From contig NW_006499728.1 of assembly GCF_000471905.2 (NCBI RefSeq), positions 3,169,263 to 3,233,262 of the forward strand: a stretch of 64,000 nt of DNA. The letters run 5' to 3'. The notes under the pieces are model-generated. The model was given only the letters and a program-made list of their open reading frames with translations, was not told the origin of the DNA and did not search any database. Each line of letters begins with the position of its first letter. Positions within the stretch are counted from its first letter, which is position 1. Shown here piece by piece: positions 54,801 to 64,000 of the stretch. Origin of the DNA: Amborella trichopoda. Taxonomy: Eukaryota > Streptophyta > Magnoliopsida > Amborellales > Amborellaceae. The position numbers and the translations under genes are program-made.

Positions 54801-55762
54801 TCCTTGAAGCTCAATTCTGATGTGGCCTCCCTAAATAATCCCAAAGAGAGGGCTATGAAGAGCAACACCACCTTTGGTGGTATGGATCCTAGTCCTTTGA
54901 AACCTTCTCCAGATGCACATGCATCCTATCCTACATCTGTTCTGTTGTACCATGTATATGTAGAGTTTATACTGTTTGCAACTTCTTGAGCAAATATATT
55001 CCAATTTTTACCATTTTCCATGGAAACATTTTTATTTATTAAATTATGGATCTTTGTCTCAGACATAGATTCATACTCCATAATAGTTTCTTATCGGTTT
55101 TCTTTCCAGTTCTAGCATGAATATGGTCCAAAAATTGGTTTTTTTCTTGTTTAAACATTCATCCAATACTTCTGGCAGTGGCAAATGTAACTTTATATTT
55201 GACTAATTACAAATATCTTGATTCACAAAAGTTATCCTGTAAAAAATAAACTCAATATCTCGCACATAATTCAAACACCCAGCATCAGAAACAATTACCT
55301 ATGAGCAATAGCTGGGTTTTGGCAGTGCATTGCAAATACGGCATTGCAGACATCCCTAAATATCAGTAGGATCTGCTTCTCTTCAAAATAGGCAGCACCC
55401 CTGTTCTCCAAAACAGTGACCAATGATTTCTCGCAAAATTCCATCACCAAAAATGCCTCCTTTGTGCGCCCCATGTCTAAGATTGTATGGGCCTGCAAAG
55501 CCACAACATTTGGGTGACCCTTTAGCGATTTCATCACAGAGAACTCCTTCTTTACCAGATCGAGAGTCTCTTCATCGTTGCAGAAGATGTGTTTCATGGC
55601 GAACTGCTTTCCTGAAGGGCCAACATCTCGAACAAGGTAAACACTCGAGAATCCACCTTCAGCAATGGTGTTCCGAACCTGGACCTTCAGGTTCCCAATA
55701 TCAATGCTTCGACCCTCCAGACCCAAAGGTTCTTTTGGCATGAATTGCTTCAATCTCCACAT
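45474..55762 (-). CDS. NAK/AAK1-type Ser/Thr protein kinase (complete, seven exons)
   Basis: Exons, 5' to 3' on the minus strand: 55762-55299, 50140-49975, 49885-49835, 49560-49378, 48964-48844, 46836-46100, 45872-45474; in-frame total 706 residues. The kinase domain is about residues 28-288: Gly-rich loop IAEGGFSSVYLV, Lys57 in FAMKHIF, HRDLKAEN (Asp156), DFG (Asp174), TTPAYRAPE (ends 210). This layout matches the Numb-associated kinase group (AAK1, BIKE, yeast Ark1/Prk1), which phosphorylates clathrin adaptors and acts in endocytosis and actin control; plant members are mostly uncharacterised. A Ser/Pro/Gln-rich tail contains a coiled coil (about 493-542, LQGEVERLREQLKQVVAEKA onward) and ends WAGF, which resembles WxxF adaptor-binding motifs. 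Intron 4 begins GC. Intron 1 (5.2 kb) carries a LINE. The endocytic role is inference from the family. Confidence 0.92.
46100..46836 (-). CDS. Kinase exon 6 (disordered tail and coiled coil)
   Basis: Largest exon. SPHSRRTHVMPRRTAPSPPT starts the Ser/Pro-rich region, and the heptad-like coiled coil follows near its end. Donor CAG|GTATGC. Confidence 0.88.
47420..48000. repeat. Low-complexity repeat in kinase intron 5
   Basis: Many variants of GAGAGAAACTATCTCAAATT and AATTTCAAGTTTT recur on the plus strand to about 47780, then in inverted form (AAATTTTGAGATAATTCATC and similar), giving an overall inverted arrangement. A 26-A run is at about 47445-47466. Confidence 0.5.
48540..48706 (+). repeat. 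Tandem duplication in kinase intron 5
   Basis: GATAATGAACACACAGGTAC, then ACATCTATGGACTATTTCTT is repeated about 96 bp on (GATAATGAACATACAGGTAC). Two copies. Confidence 0.7.
48844..48964 (-). CDS. Kinase exon 5
   Basis: VWSHVNEQLPVELQKQAPEK to NGQKKE, the conserved linker after the kinase domain. Acceptor GTGACAG, donor G|GTATAA. Confidence 0.85.
49378..49560 (-). CDS. Kinase exon 4 (C-lobe), with GC donor
   Basis: ALGCLLYRICYLKSAFDGES to TRPDIMQ. The donor is CAG|GCAAGG; no GT nearby keeps the frame into exon 5 (VWSHVNEQLP). Confidence 0.85.
49835..49885 (-). CDS. Kinase exon 3 (51 nt)
   Basis: Encodes MWDLFRREVINEKVDIW, the start of helix F. Acceptor TTCCTAG, donor TGG|GTATGT. Confidence 0.88.
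49975..50140 (-). CDS. Kinase exon 2 (catalytic and activation loops)
   Basis: DLKAENVLLSADGTWKLCDF, then GSAS, then RKHTTPAYRAPE. Acceptor TTGTTTAG, donor GAG|GTTCAT. Confidence 0.92.
51279..52169 (-). pseudogene. LINE zf-RVT and RNase H fragments
   Basis: 52169-51942 reads DQLQKRGKIIPNHCMICTFD and SHLFIHCSLA (zinc-binding pattern). 51870-51547 reads KLKFDGCSLGNPGPAGLGGI (RNase H). 51470-51279 reads HVSWMHTWRESNHAAEALAR, the C-terminal His/Asp-type signature. Frameshifts separate them. Confidence 0.75.
52948..54068 (-). pseudogene. LINE reverse transcriptase fragments
   Basis: 54068-53832 reads VLDQPPLMEKAIIDLFTQLF and FSEDEILKAISKLGPDRAQD. 53785-53546 reads NKGMNATFIDIIPKVEGAEE and LINSSYKILAKVLASRL. 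53130-52948 reads ISQLQYFDDTLLFYGASEQQ, the YxDD box with both Asp kept. A threefold 31-bp repeat (53763-53850) breaks the frame. Confidence 0.78.
55299..55762 (-). CDS. Kinase exon 1
   Basis: MWRLKQFMPKEPLGLEGRSI opens it. It contains the Gly-rich loop, Lys57 and the hinge LVMEFCEKSL, and ends inside the HRD codon (CATAG|GTAATT). Confidence 0.9.
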
Positions 55763-56345
55763 CCTGAAATATCAGCAAAACCTAGAAAAACCAGGGTTTG
55801 CTAATACTAGACCTTGAATCACAATAAAAACAAAGGTTTTCAGTTGTGAAAGCGGAAACCCTTGGAAAACAGAGCACTTTTTGAAATTACAGAGGTTTTC
55901 AGGAGAGATCCTTGGAACCCTAAAGAAACCAGGAGTTTTCCACTGTTGGATATGGAAACCTTAGATAAAAAAGCAAGCTTCAGGTGCAAGGATTTAGATC
56001 TTAGAAACTAGAAGCTTTCAGCTACACATAATCGAAACCCAAGAAAACCAGATGTTTTCAGCTCCAGATCTCCCAAAATCGTAGAAAAATGGTTGTGTTA
56101 AGCTACAGATCTCGAAAGAAAGAAAAACCAGATAGCATCAATATGCAGATCTCCAAACTCTCCAAAGCCAAAGTCTTGGAGCTATAGATCCGGAAATACG
56201 AAGGTTTTCAATAGATGCAGATCTAAGGATTAGATCAAAGAGGCCTGAGACAATCGAACATGGGTTATGAGCATTTAAACCCTTTATTGCAGAGACGCCA
56301 TGCAATGGAGAGCATAGAAAAACCAAGAAAGGACTCAACATGATT
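55763..56345 (-). promoter_or_regulatory. 5' leader and promoter of the kinase gene
   Basis: No open frame of note. Repeated AAACCAG / GATCT and GAAAACC motifs occur throughout. A family B MITE begins immediately upstream at about 56350, so the promoter is short or includes the MITE. Confidence 0.4.
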
Positions 56346-56349
56346 TGGT

Positions 56350-56718
56350 TACCGAAAATGGTTTGATAGGGCTGCAGCCCTATTAAAACAACTAAAGCCT
56401 CACCTCATAATTCACCGAAAATTGCAATTCTAAGCAAATCTTTACATCACTCCGCTTGAACATAATGGTTTTCCAAAAAAAAAAAATTCTAGGGTATATT
56501 ATAATAATTTATTTAGATTGTCTATTTTAAAAAAATAAATAAATATTTATAGATCGGTAAGATTTGTATTTTTTTAATTTCAAATTTTATTGTTGATGAT
56601 GAAAATTGATTTTAGAGTATGAAGATTTCTGATGCCAATGATGTTTTTTATACAAAGATTTGAGATGAGGCTTTATTTATTTTTATAAAGCCTATGCTTT
56701 ATAGAAATCTCATCCATA
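56350..56718 (+). mobile_element. MITE family B, copy abutting the kinase promoter
   Basis: The left end GGTTTGATAGGGCTGCAGCC, then AAAGCCTCACCTCA pairs with the right end TGAGATGAGGCTTTATTTAT, then AAAGCCTATGCTTTATAGAA. The best-preserved copy of the family. Confidence 0.65.
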
Positions 56719-56804
56719 AATATTAAAAAAATAGATCATATGATTTTAAAAAAAAAAAAAACTATTTTTGGGCTGTTAATTTCTTTTAAAATAGGATGTT
56801 GTTT

Positions 56805-57165
56805 ATATAAGGTCTCAACTCTAAATGTCGAAGTAAGGCATCACTCATAATTATGGTAAAAGACAGTTTTAATTAGTACTTAAAAACTCTGAGATGACCT
56901 AAAAAATTGCTTTTATTTCTAAATGTAAAATTAAAAGTCCAATAAGTGATGCAGATCAAGAAAATCTACAAATATTTAAAAATGTAGAAATAGACCGTCC
57001 AAACAAACAATGTGCTACAAAATATATTATTTTTAAAACTTGAAATTAATTTTATTTTTTTTTTAATAAGTTAAGATGGTTGGATATGTTTTTGGTACGT
57101 CTTTGAGGTGCACTTTTCTTCTACATTATAATATTGACACCTTATGACCTTTTTCCTTTAAAGTA
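56805..57165 (+). mobile_element. MITE family A, copy 8
   Basis: TGTTTATATAAGGTCTCAAC, then GTCGAAGTAAGGCATCAC at the left; GAGGTGCACTTTTCTTCTAC, then TATTGACACCTTATGACC at the right. It lies about 85 bp from the family B copy. Confidence 0.55.
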
Positions 57166-57827
57166 ACTTATTTTTAAGGGTTAAATTCTATTTTTTTCAT
57201 CATCACCATGGTGATCGTGATCAATGTATGAAATTTTTGCTCCGATGAATTTTTATAAAGAGATCACATTCGAATAAAAAGTCACTAGAAATTTTTCATT
57301 TTTGAAAATAGAAATAGGAAGGAATTAGTGCATTATCTTGCATAAATTCACATAGATGAATTTTGGACCTAAAATTTCGCAAGTCAATATCATGAATTTA
57401 AATTGCAAAAATATAAAAATTACAAATTTTTCATATGATCATGAATTTGTAAACAAAGCTAAATTTTGAACCTTAAAAAGTAGGTCATTTTAAACTTTAT
57501 TTTTTAACCGTTCCATGTTAAGTTTCCATAGATCATCAAATCTCCATTATTTTGAACTAAAATCATGGAACTAAAGTGGAAATGCAGCTAGAGTGAATTG
57601 AGATGTGTTTCAGATCCTAAATCCTTATCCAAATCAAGCAGACATACCTTATTGAATTTTTCTGAATTTTAACGTTTTCTAAACTCTTTTATCAATATTT
57701 AGTTTGTAAACTGATTCAGGCTCGGAATCACTTGAATGACTCAAATCAACAAGGATACTAAGTCCAAATAACTGACCAACCTTAATAACTCAAGGGGAAA
57801 ATATACAAAAAAACCATTTATCTTTAA

Positions 57828-58022
57828 TACAAGGCCGTCATAACCATTCTTGTCTGTCATATTTCAAATCAGGTGATTGTAAGAGTGTCATTTATTAGAC
57901 TCAAAGTTTAAAATAAATTTCTCGAACTTTGTGACACACCCTAAACTATCCAATTTGACATCTAATGACTAGTAGCAAATTGTAATATTCTTGTAACAAA
58001 GATAAATAATCTCATAATCTAC
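57828..58022 (+). mobile_element. MITE family D, copy 2
   Basis: AATACAAGGCCGTCATAACC at the left, AACTTTGTGACACACCCTAA in the middle, GTAATATTCTTGTAACAAAG at the right. Confidence 0.55.
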
Positions 58023-58744
58023 AATCCCAATTCACGCTCAAGACTTGGAAAGTTCAAGCCTAAGTTTGCATTTTGAAATATTGATTTGGAATTCCAAAAC
58101 AATGCAGATCATATGATCTTTGATGCGTTGATGTGAACAGTCGAAAAGATTGTACAAGATAGATCATTCTTAAAGCTGAAAATTCAATTTTTTGAAATAA
58201 ATTTGGTTAAGCTCAAAAGTCATGTTGATCATAGATTTTTGAAAGTGGACTAGGTGCATTGAGCTAAAAACCCGGCCCTGGTAATTATTTGAGAAACTTT
58301 CTCTCGAACAATGTTATAAATTGCAAGATGTCCTAGTTCATTCTCTCTCTCTCTCTCTCTCGCCTAGTTTCACGATGGTCTCTCTTACTCGTGCCTTGGT
58401 TCATGGTGGTGTCTTTCTATCAAGCTATGCTAATTGTATAGTGTCCAGAGGGAATGGGCTTGGAGCATTGGTGGTTAGGTGAGCGGATGTCTCAACATGA
58501 TGTCCAACCTTCTATTTCTGCTTTTTCATAATTAAAAAAAAAAAAAAAACTGTATGGTTTTTGGATAACAGCCGAACCAGAAAAATAGTTTGACCATTTT
58601 ATTGGCATTTGGATTAGGTATCAAATCAGTGGGGTGAGAAAAACAACTCAATACCTAACAATATCCGGAAACTTTCACAAATATGATGGGGGATAAGAGT
58701 ACAAGGAATGGCCAAAAAAAACAATGTATTGCATTGGTTGAAAT

Positions 58745-59190
58745 AGTAAAAAGGTTTGTTACAAGGTGGTTGCAATTATTAACAACTATCTGACATAAAA
58801 TTTGATAACTTGGATGTGTCACAAAGTTCGAAAAAACTTCTTTTGAAGTTTGAACTTGGTCAATAGAATAATGGGAAAATTTCGTATAGAACCCTAATTC
58901 TTCATATTATTTCACGGTAGGCCCTCATTCCATTTTTATTTCAAGTGGCGTAAGGAAACTCTTAAAGGTTTCACCATACCCCCTCATTAGGAGATGAGGG
59001 GGTACAGTGAAATATTTAAGAGTTTCCTTATGCCGCTTAAAAAGAAAAACAGAAAGAGGGTCTACCACGAAACAATATGAAGAATTAGGGTTTTATATGA
59101 AATTTTTTCTAAAATAATTGCAACCACCTAATTTTACATCCGATGGTCAAAATTAATGTGACCACCTTGTACCAAAAAGTAGATGGTGTC
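58745..59190. mobile_element. MITE family D, copy 3, split by a fold-back element
   Basis: The left half has TTACAAGGTGGTTGCAATTA and GATGTGTCACAAAGTTCG. The right half has TAATTGCAACCACCTAATTT and GTGACCACCTTGTACC. The fold-back hairpin 58873-59109 separates them. Confidence 0.55.
58873..59109. repeat. Long fold-back hairpin (about 237 bp)
   Basis: The two arms of about 105 nt are near-complementary. Left: AGAACCCTAATTCTTCATAT ... GTAAGGAAACTCTTAAAGGT ... ATACCCCCTCAT. Right: ATGAGGGGGTACAGTG ... AAGAGTTTCCTTATGCCGCT ... ATATGAAGAATTAGGGTTTT. The loop is about 6-8 nt. AATAAT lies at or near both edges (58867 and 59113), a possible target duplication. Confidence 0.8.
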
Positions 59191-60249
59191 ATTCTATACT
59201 TTCCCATAGTTAAAAGAAGCTGTAAGTGGTACATATGGATAAACCAAAAAACCATAAGAAATGAATTAAAAAAAGTGCCAATCCTCCTTGTATTATTATA
59301 ACTTTTCCTGTACTAATAACTCTAACTAAAGCACAATCTGGATTGTCTATTACAACCTATAAATAAGAACAATAAATAGTAACTAAAAATGCATGAAATG
59401 ACAATCCATTCCAAAACTATCAATGTCGCTCGCGGCGGTTCATGTTTTGAAGGTTATTTTTGGGCGAAATCAGTTTTGGCGATCGGTGGAGAATTTGAAA
59501 GAGAGTAGCAATAATTCCAATTTCGAGTTACAAACAAAAGAGTCCGACAATTTGGAAGATACATTGCTTAGAAGCCGACTAAATGAAAAGTCCAGTCCTG
59601 GTGAACCTCCCTGCTTGCACTAATGGTGCATGGGACCCTCACTTTTTGTTCTAGCCATTAGAAGGCAAGCTTAGGGCCCTGTTTGGTGGGACAAACTTTG
59701 GAAGAAGCCTATTATTTCCCTTCACCAACACCAAAACTTCTTTTCGAGAAAAAAAAAAACAAGAAAAGAAAACTATTTTTCCACCATAACCCCTTACTTA
59801 GTGGAGTTGTTGAGTCATGTAAGTGGAGCGGAAAGTCACGTCCACAAGGACAATCACTAAATTATTCATCAAGTGAAATGATTTGCTCTTCCTATGGGAC
59901 CATACTATGCATTTGATTCCTCAGGGCAAAACTAGGAATGTCTTTTGTATCCCTAGTTGTAAAGATGTAGCCTTTAAAACCTAACAACCTTTCTCAAAGA
60001 AAAAAAAAATGACAAATAGGGTTCTTCATAAACCATCCAATTCTCGGAGGGCAAGATCTAGATGATCAAGAAGTTGAAAATCCAATTGATGATACTTAGC
60101 CCAAAATTTCCAATACAAAAAAAAAAAAATCTCCTTAGTTACTATTTTGCCTGAGATAGTTGTTGTACAAAATGCTCCCACAAGAATATGCCATACGCTT
60201 TAATTAATATTGGCAAAAAAATAAATTGGTTTTCGGAGCATTTATCTAC
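59110..60249. other. Intergenic stretch with nothing else recognised
   Basis: GGGCCCTGTTTGGTGGGAC (59676) is a motif often seen at plant transposon ends, but I found no matching second end. Confidence 0.25.
59423..59623 (+). CDS. Short open frame of unknown nature (66 codons)
   Basis: MSLAAVHVLKVIFGRNQFWR, then a polar stretch ending SSPGEPPCLH. Base composition is less AT-rich than its flanks and the sequence is not repetitive. I recognise no family and see no splice partner; it may be chance. Confidence 0.15.
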   Translation: MSLAAVHVLKVIFGRNQFWRSVENLKESSNNSNFELQTKESDNLEDTLLRSRLNEKSSPGEPPCLH

Positions 60250-60465
60250 AAAGAGACCATTTATCTTTTGTACATGGATGTCACAATTATTCTTGTCTCC
60301 TAAATTTCAAAATGGGTGGTTGTAAGAGTATTGAATAGCCACAAAGTTCCAAAAAAAAATAATCTCAAACTTCATGACTCACCCAAAGCCATCCAGTGAC
60401 ATCGAATGAGTTGGAATGATTGCGATCTCTATGTACAAAAGATAAATAATCTCTTTATAGATAAT
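60250..60465 (+). mobile_element. MITE family D, copy 4
   Basis: TTGTACATGGATGTCACAAT, then GGGTGGTTGTAAGAGTAT at the left; CATGACTCACCCAAAGCCAT, then GATCTCTATGTACAAAAG at the right. Confidence 0.5.
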
Positions 60466-61859
60466 CCCTAATAAATAACTCTCTTGCTTCGTGGAGTTGT
60501 TAAACACAGATGGAGCCTAAGATAATACCCACATTGATAATCTTAATTTTTTATTATTTAATTATTTCAAAAAATGGATGGTGATGCCCTCTAATGTATC
60601 ATTTACTATTCATTAATAGGTCTGCACCTACTTTTCCTTACAACATAAGAAGAGGAATTTAACAAATTACCCATAAGAAAGATTATTTGACATTTTGTCC
60701 ATTTGCAACTATTCTAATTCAAGATCAATGTTTTTTTATTGGTATTTTAAAATTAAATGAAACAATATAGATAAGATGTTAAGTTATTCATGTCTTATAA
60801 GTATTTTGATAAATTTCATATTTAATAATAACGAGTATCTAATAATAACTAGACCACATGTAACTGTTTTTTCTTGGGTAGTATGCTTCTAGTTTGTGTT
60901 TGTCTTACAAGACAAATGCTTGTCCCTATGATCCACTTGGCTGAAATTTATGAAACCAAAATTTTTTACAAACTTGAATTTGACTAATTCCAATTCTTTA
61001 GATTTCTTTTGAACCTAATCTCTCTGTGTTTTTCACCATTATCTCCAAAACCCAATATATTTTGGGGTTTCTTCATAGTCTTGTTTTAGGATCTCATATC
61101 TACGTTTTCAAGAATGCTTTTAGACTACCAAGTTTGGTATTATCTTCATGCTGAGTAATTTAAAAGAATGAAAATAAAACAAATAAATAATCTATAATGC
61201 TTTGCTATGGGGCACATAGTGCAGGTAATTTACTTGTTTTATCATTGCACCCACAGCATGGGATGCTTAAATCGTGTTTTAATGGTTTAGAATATCGTAT
61301 TTTTATTTTTTTAAAAAATGATATTAATCGAAAATTTTAGTTTTAGGTTCATTTTTATAAGTAATATTGAATAAAATTACTAAATAAATTTGAATAACAA
61401 ATATTGACCAAACTAAATTTCGAGGTATTTGGTATTTTTTTATTTAAAATTATATTTATAAAAATACAGCAACACACCAAATTTTAGATAAGCATTTTAT
61501 TTAAATAAAAAATAAAAAATAAACAAGGGGACTAATTTTTGGCCGTTGGATATTGCCATATGTGATCTCAACCATTGGAAGGGTGTGCACCCTTCCACCC
61601 GTTCACATGATGTTGACGAGAACCTTAACCTTTTTAGAATCCAAATGAAATGTCCTCAACCCTTAGAGTTGTTTTAAAGACCCTTCCACATATATAAACA
61701 TGATCAACATCTTTTTTTAAAAAAAGAGATACACAAACATGAATATTAAAAAGTTGGCAGAATTGTGTACTTAACTGGCTAGAAACAAAATAAGCGAGAG
61801 AACAAACCATAATACGAGAAATAAAGTAAAAATACATGCACCAAAAGAACATAAAGATT
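60466..61859. other. AT-rich intergenic stretch with nothing recognised
   Basis: No convincing frame, RNA gene or repeat pair. The minus-strand frame 61852-61634 is Phe/Val-rich and looks like chance; part of it may be the edge of the antisense LTR. Confidence 0.3.
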
Positions 61860-62653
61860 TATGCGGTTCACTGTAAAATGGTTGCATCTGTGGGCATCAC
61901 AAACTGAAATCCACTATACTAATAAAAGTTACATCACAAATTTTGATATGGAGTTACTTTTTTTAATCTTCAACAAAACCGAATCAAACGCTTTTAGAGC
62001 TGTTCTCCCTACTTATTGGTATCACTTGCTGATCTCTCATATATATTTCACAACTGAACTAATGTCCAAGAAGAGACATATATCTATTCCACAGCTAAAC
62101 CACTATCGACAAAGAGAATCTTGAAATAAAACTAAGCAAACTTTTTTAGACTTGCTCTCCCCAATCGTGTCACCTGCCGATATCTCATATCTATTTCTCT
62201 ACTGGTATCACCAGCCGATCTCTCATATCTATTCCACAACTCAACTATTGTCCAAGAAAAAATCTATATTCCACTACTAAATTACTGTCTACGAAGAGAA
62301 CCTTAAGACTTAGATTTTTTCTCTGTAAAAAGAGAACAGTCTCTCACTTTGTAAGAGGCACATCGTAATATTTCTCTCCATGTAAAGCTCTCTTCTCTCT
62401 ATTAGGAGGGCCCTATATTTTTTCATCTCTCAACCCATATATTTGAAGCTAGGGATCGACACTAAGTAGGAAAATTCTTATAGATGTTACATGTTTATCA
62501 AATACCAAGAGACATATACTCAAGAGTCTTAATCTTTTGGATTTCTATTTTCTTTTGAAAATTTATGAAATATTAAATCCCAATATCATTCTTAATTCCA
62601 CATAATATGTGATTTCCTGATGTGCGCGATTTTGGATATTACCATATCTAACA
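61860..62653 (-). mobile_element. Partial LTR, antisense relative of the solo LTR at 4163-6272
   Basis: On the minus strand it starts TGTTAGATATGGTAATATCC and continues AAAATCGCGCACATCAGGAA, parallel to the start of the 4163 LTR (TGTTAAATATGGTGATATCC). It then carries the GTTTAGCTGTGGAATAG-type units of minisatellite 2 (62300-62060) and the GTGAACCGCATAAATCTTTA region. Minisatellite 1 is missing. The 3' end is unclear. Confidence 0.6.
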
Positions 62654-62957
62654 AGAGAAACCTCAGAAAAGAAAATAAAAATTTTGTACCTTATATTTCC
62701 CTGAAAAATATTGTCCTAATAGTCAATGGAGATCATCTAGTTTTTGCACGGTCAGATTAGGTGTTTAAGAACTCAAATACTCATCAAATAAAAGGATTCC
62801 ATAGCCATCATCATCATCCGAGCTTTATCGATACTATTTGAGAGAGGTTGCACGAGCCTATTATAATATTTTATTTTATCAAGGGTCATACATCAATCAG
62901 ATCATAAATCATTATATTTATTTTCGTTACTTCCATCATTTGTCCTTTCTCCTGCTA

Positions 62958-63066
62958 AATAGTGTTAAGGTTCAAAATTTGGACCTGGACCCAACCCGCC
63001 GAGTCCAATTTTTAGACCCATACCTCTTGGGTCCCGGTTGGGGTCGGGTCCATTGCCACCCTTGCC
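62958..63066. repeat. Fragment of the 7815-8171 hAT MITE family
   Basis: ATTTGGACCTGGACCCAACC, then GTCCAATTTTTAGACCCATA, then GGTCGGGTCCATTGCCACCC match the right arm of the 7815 element. The left end is missing. Confidence 0.6.
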
Positions 63067-63926
63067 GTATCTAAAAAAAACAAAAAATATAACATTAGGG
63101 TGGGTATAGTATAAATCGAATAAAATACGGTCCATTCTATAATTGCCAAAGACTCCATCAAACCATGAAAATCCTGTGTGCACGGGTAAAGAACAGAACC
63201 ACGAGGAAACTGTTTACCGAATATTTCAGCACAAAACAATCACGATATAATATTTGATTATTTTCTCCTGAAACTAAGATCCCACCCCCATTCCCACACT
63301 CCCTCTCTCTGTTTTTTTTTGTTTGAATCTTATCTCGTATTATAGTTCTGGTTAATCTCTCAATCACTGTCAAACTCTCTCTCTCTCTCTATTCTTAATT
63401 CCATCACTCTTGCTCGGTGGTCCCCTTATTTTATTTAACTTTGGAAAATCAATCTTTTCTCTCTCTAAAAATAATCCTCATTCAAACAGTTCAAAGCATT
63501 ATTGATGGAATTGTTTTCTTTTATATTAGACAGCTTCTGCAATCACCTTTATATAAAGTAACTGAAAATTAAACATAAACCATGAAAGGAACCGACATAT
63601 TTCAGCTAAAGTTCAGATCCCGGAGGAAAAAAAAAAAGGAAAAAATAAGAAACCCAACTACAGATTAAAGAAAAAGAGAAAGGATAACAGAATAAAAGGA
63701 AAGCGGAGATAGAGAGAGAGAAAATAAAGCAGTTTCCATATTCCTGAACTTTGTCTAAGTCCTTTAGAAAATACCTCTTTGACTCACCACATAACCCAAA
63801 TTCCATTAAATGCACTGATGCATAAAAATGTAGAGAGAGAAAGAGAGAGCTGAATTTTATCTTTGTCCTTTAAACAACCCCAATTTGAACCATTACATAA
63901 CCTGAATTTCACTGTGATTGATGCAT

Positions 63927-63934
63927 CAAAATGT

Positions 63935-63991
<57 letters not shown>
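63927..63991 (+). repeat. (TG)n(AG)n compound microsatellite
   Basis: About 13 TG units followed by about 16 GA units at the right edge of the window. AGAGAG-rich sequence at 63700-63850 suggests a leader or promoter nearby, but I found no exon. Confidence 0.9.
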
Positions 63992-63995
<4 letters not shown>

Positions 63996-64000
63996 AGAAA

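Overview
The window is nuclear DNA of a flowering plant. It is AT-rich, with split genes, multi-kilobase introns, GT-AG splicing and dense plant-type repeats (L1 and RTE LINEs, hAT MITEs, SINEs, LTR elements). Two runs of N (23402-23763 and 39692-39711) show it is a gapped assembly. The exons alone do not fix the species; the long retroelement-filled introns would suit a magnoliid or an early-diverging eudicot, but that is only an impression.

Three protein-coding loci can be supported. (1) At the left edge, on the minus strand, is the promoter, 5' leader and first short coding exon (3108-3135) of a probable EMSY-LIKE (EML) chromatin-reader gene; the rest lies off the left end. (2) On the plus strand, 22906-42478, is a complete eight-exon SelO gene (protein adenylyltransferase, 622 residues) with intact active-site residues and Cys where animal SelO has selenocysteine. 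(3) On the minus strand, 45474-55762, is a complete seven-exon Ser/Thr kinase gene (706 residues) of the NAK/AAK1 (Ark/Prk) type, with a C-terminal coiled coil and a terminal WAGF motif; one of its introns is GC-AG. Genes 2 and 3 are convergent, about 3 kb apart.

Everything else is intergenic or intronic repeat. 4-10 kb holds a solo LTR of about 2.1 kb with two internal minisatellites and a TTTTA target duplication, two hAT-type MITEs, a SINE with an 11-bp target duplication and a fold-back element. 10.5-16.1 kb is a decayed, nearly full-length L1-clade LINE on the minus strand. 16.2-22.7 kb is a cluster of short inverted-repeat elements. SelO introns carry a tiny antisense LTR retrotransposon with clean 5-bp target duplications, a SINE, a 1.2-kb hAT element containing tRNA-like modules, an RTE-clade LINE fragment and a GC-rich hAT MITE. 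Kinase intron 1 holds a second L1-type LINE. 56.3-64 kb has more MITEs, a near-perfect fold-back hairpin nested in another element, an antisense partial copy of the solo LTR and a (TG)n(AG)n microsatellite.

I see no operon-like or defence-type system and no CRISPR array. The most interesting material is the well-bounded set of small transposable elements and the way they sit inside and beside the two complete genes.
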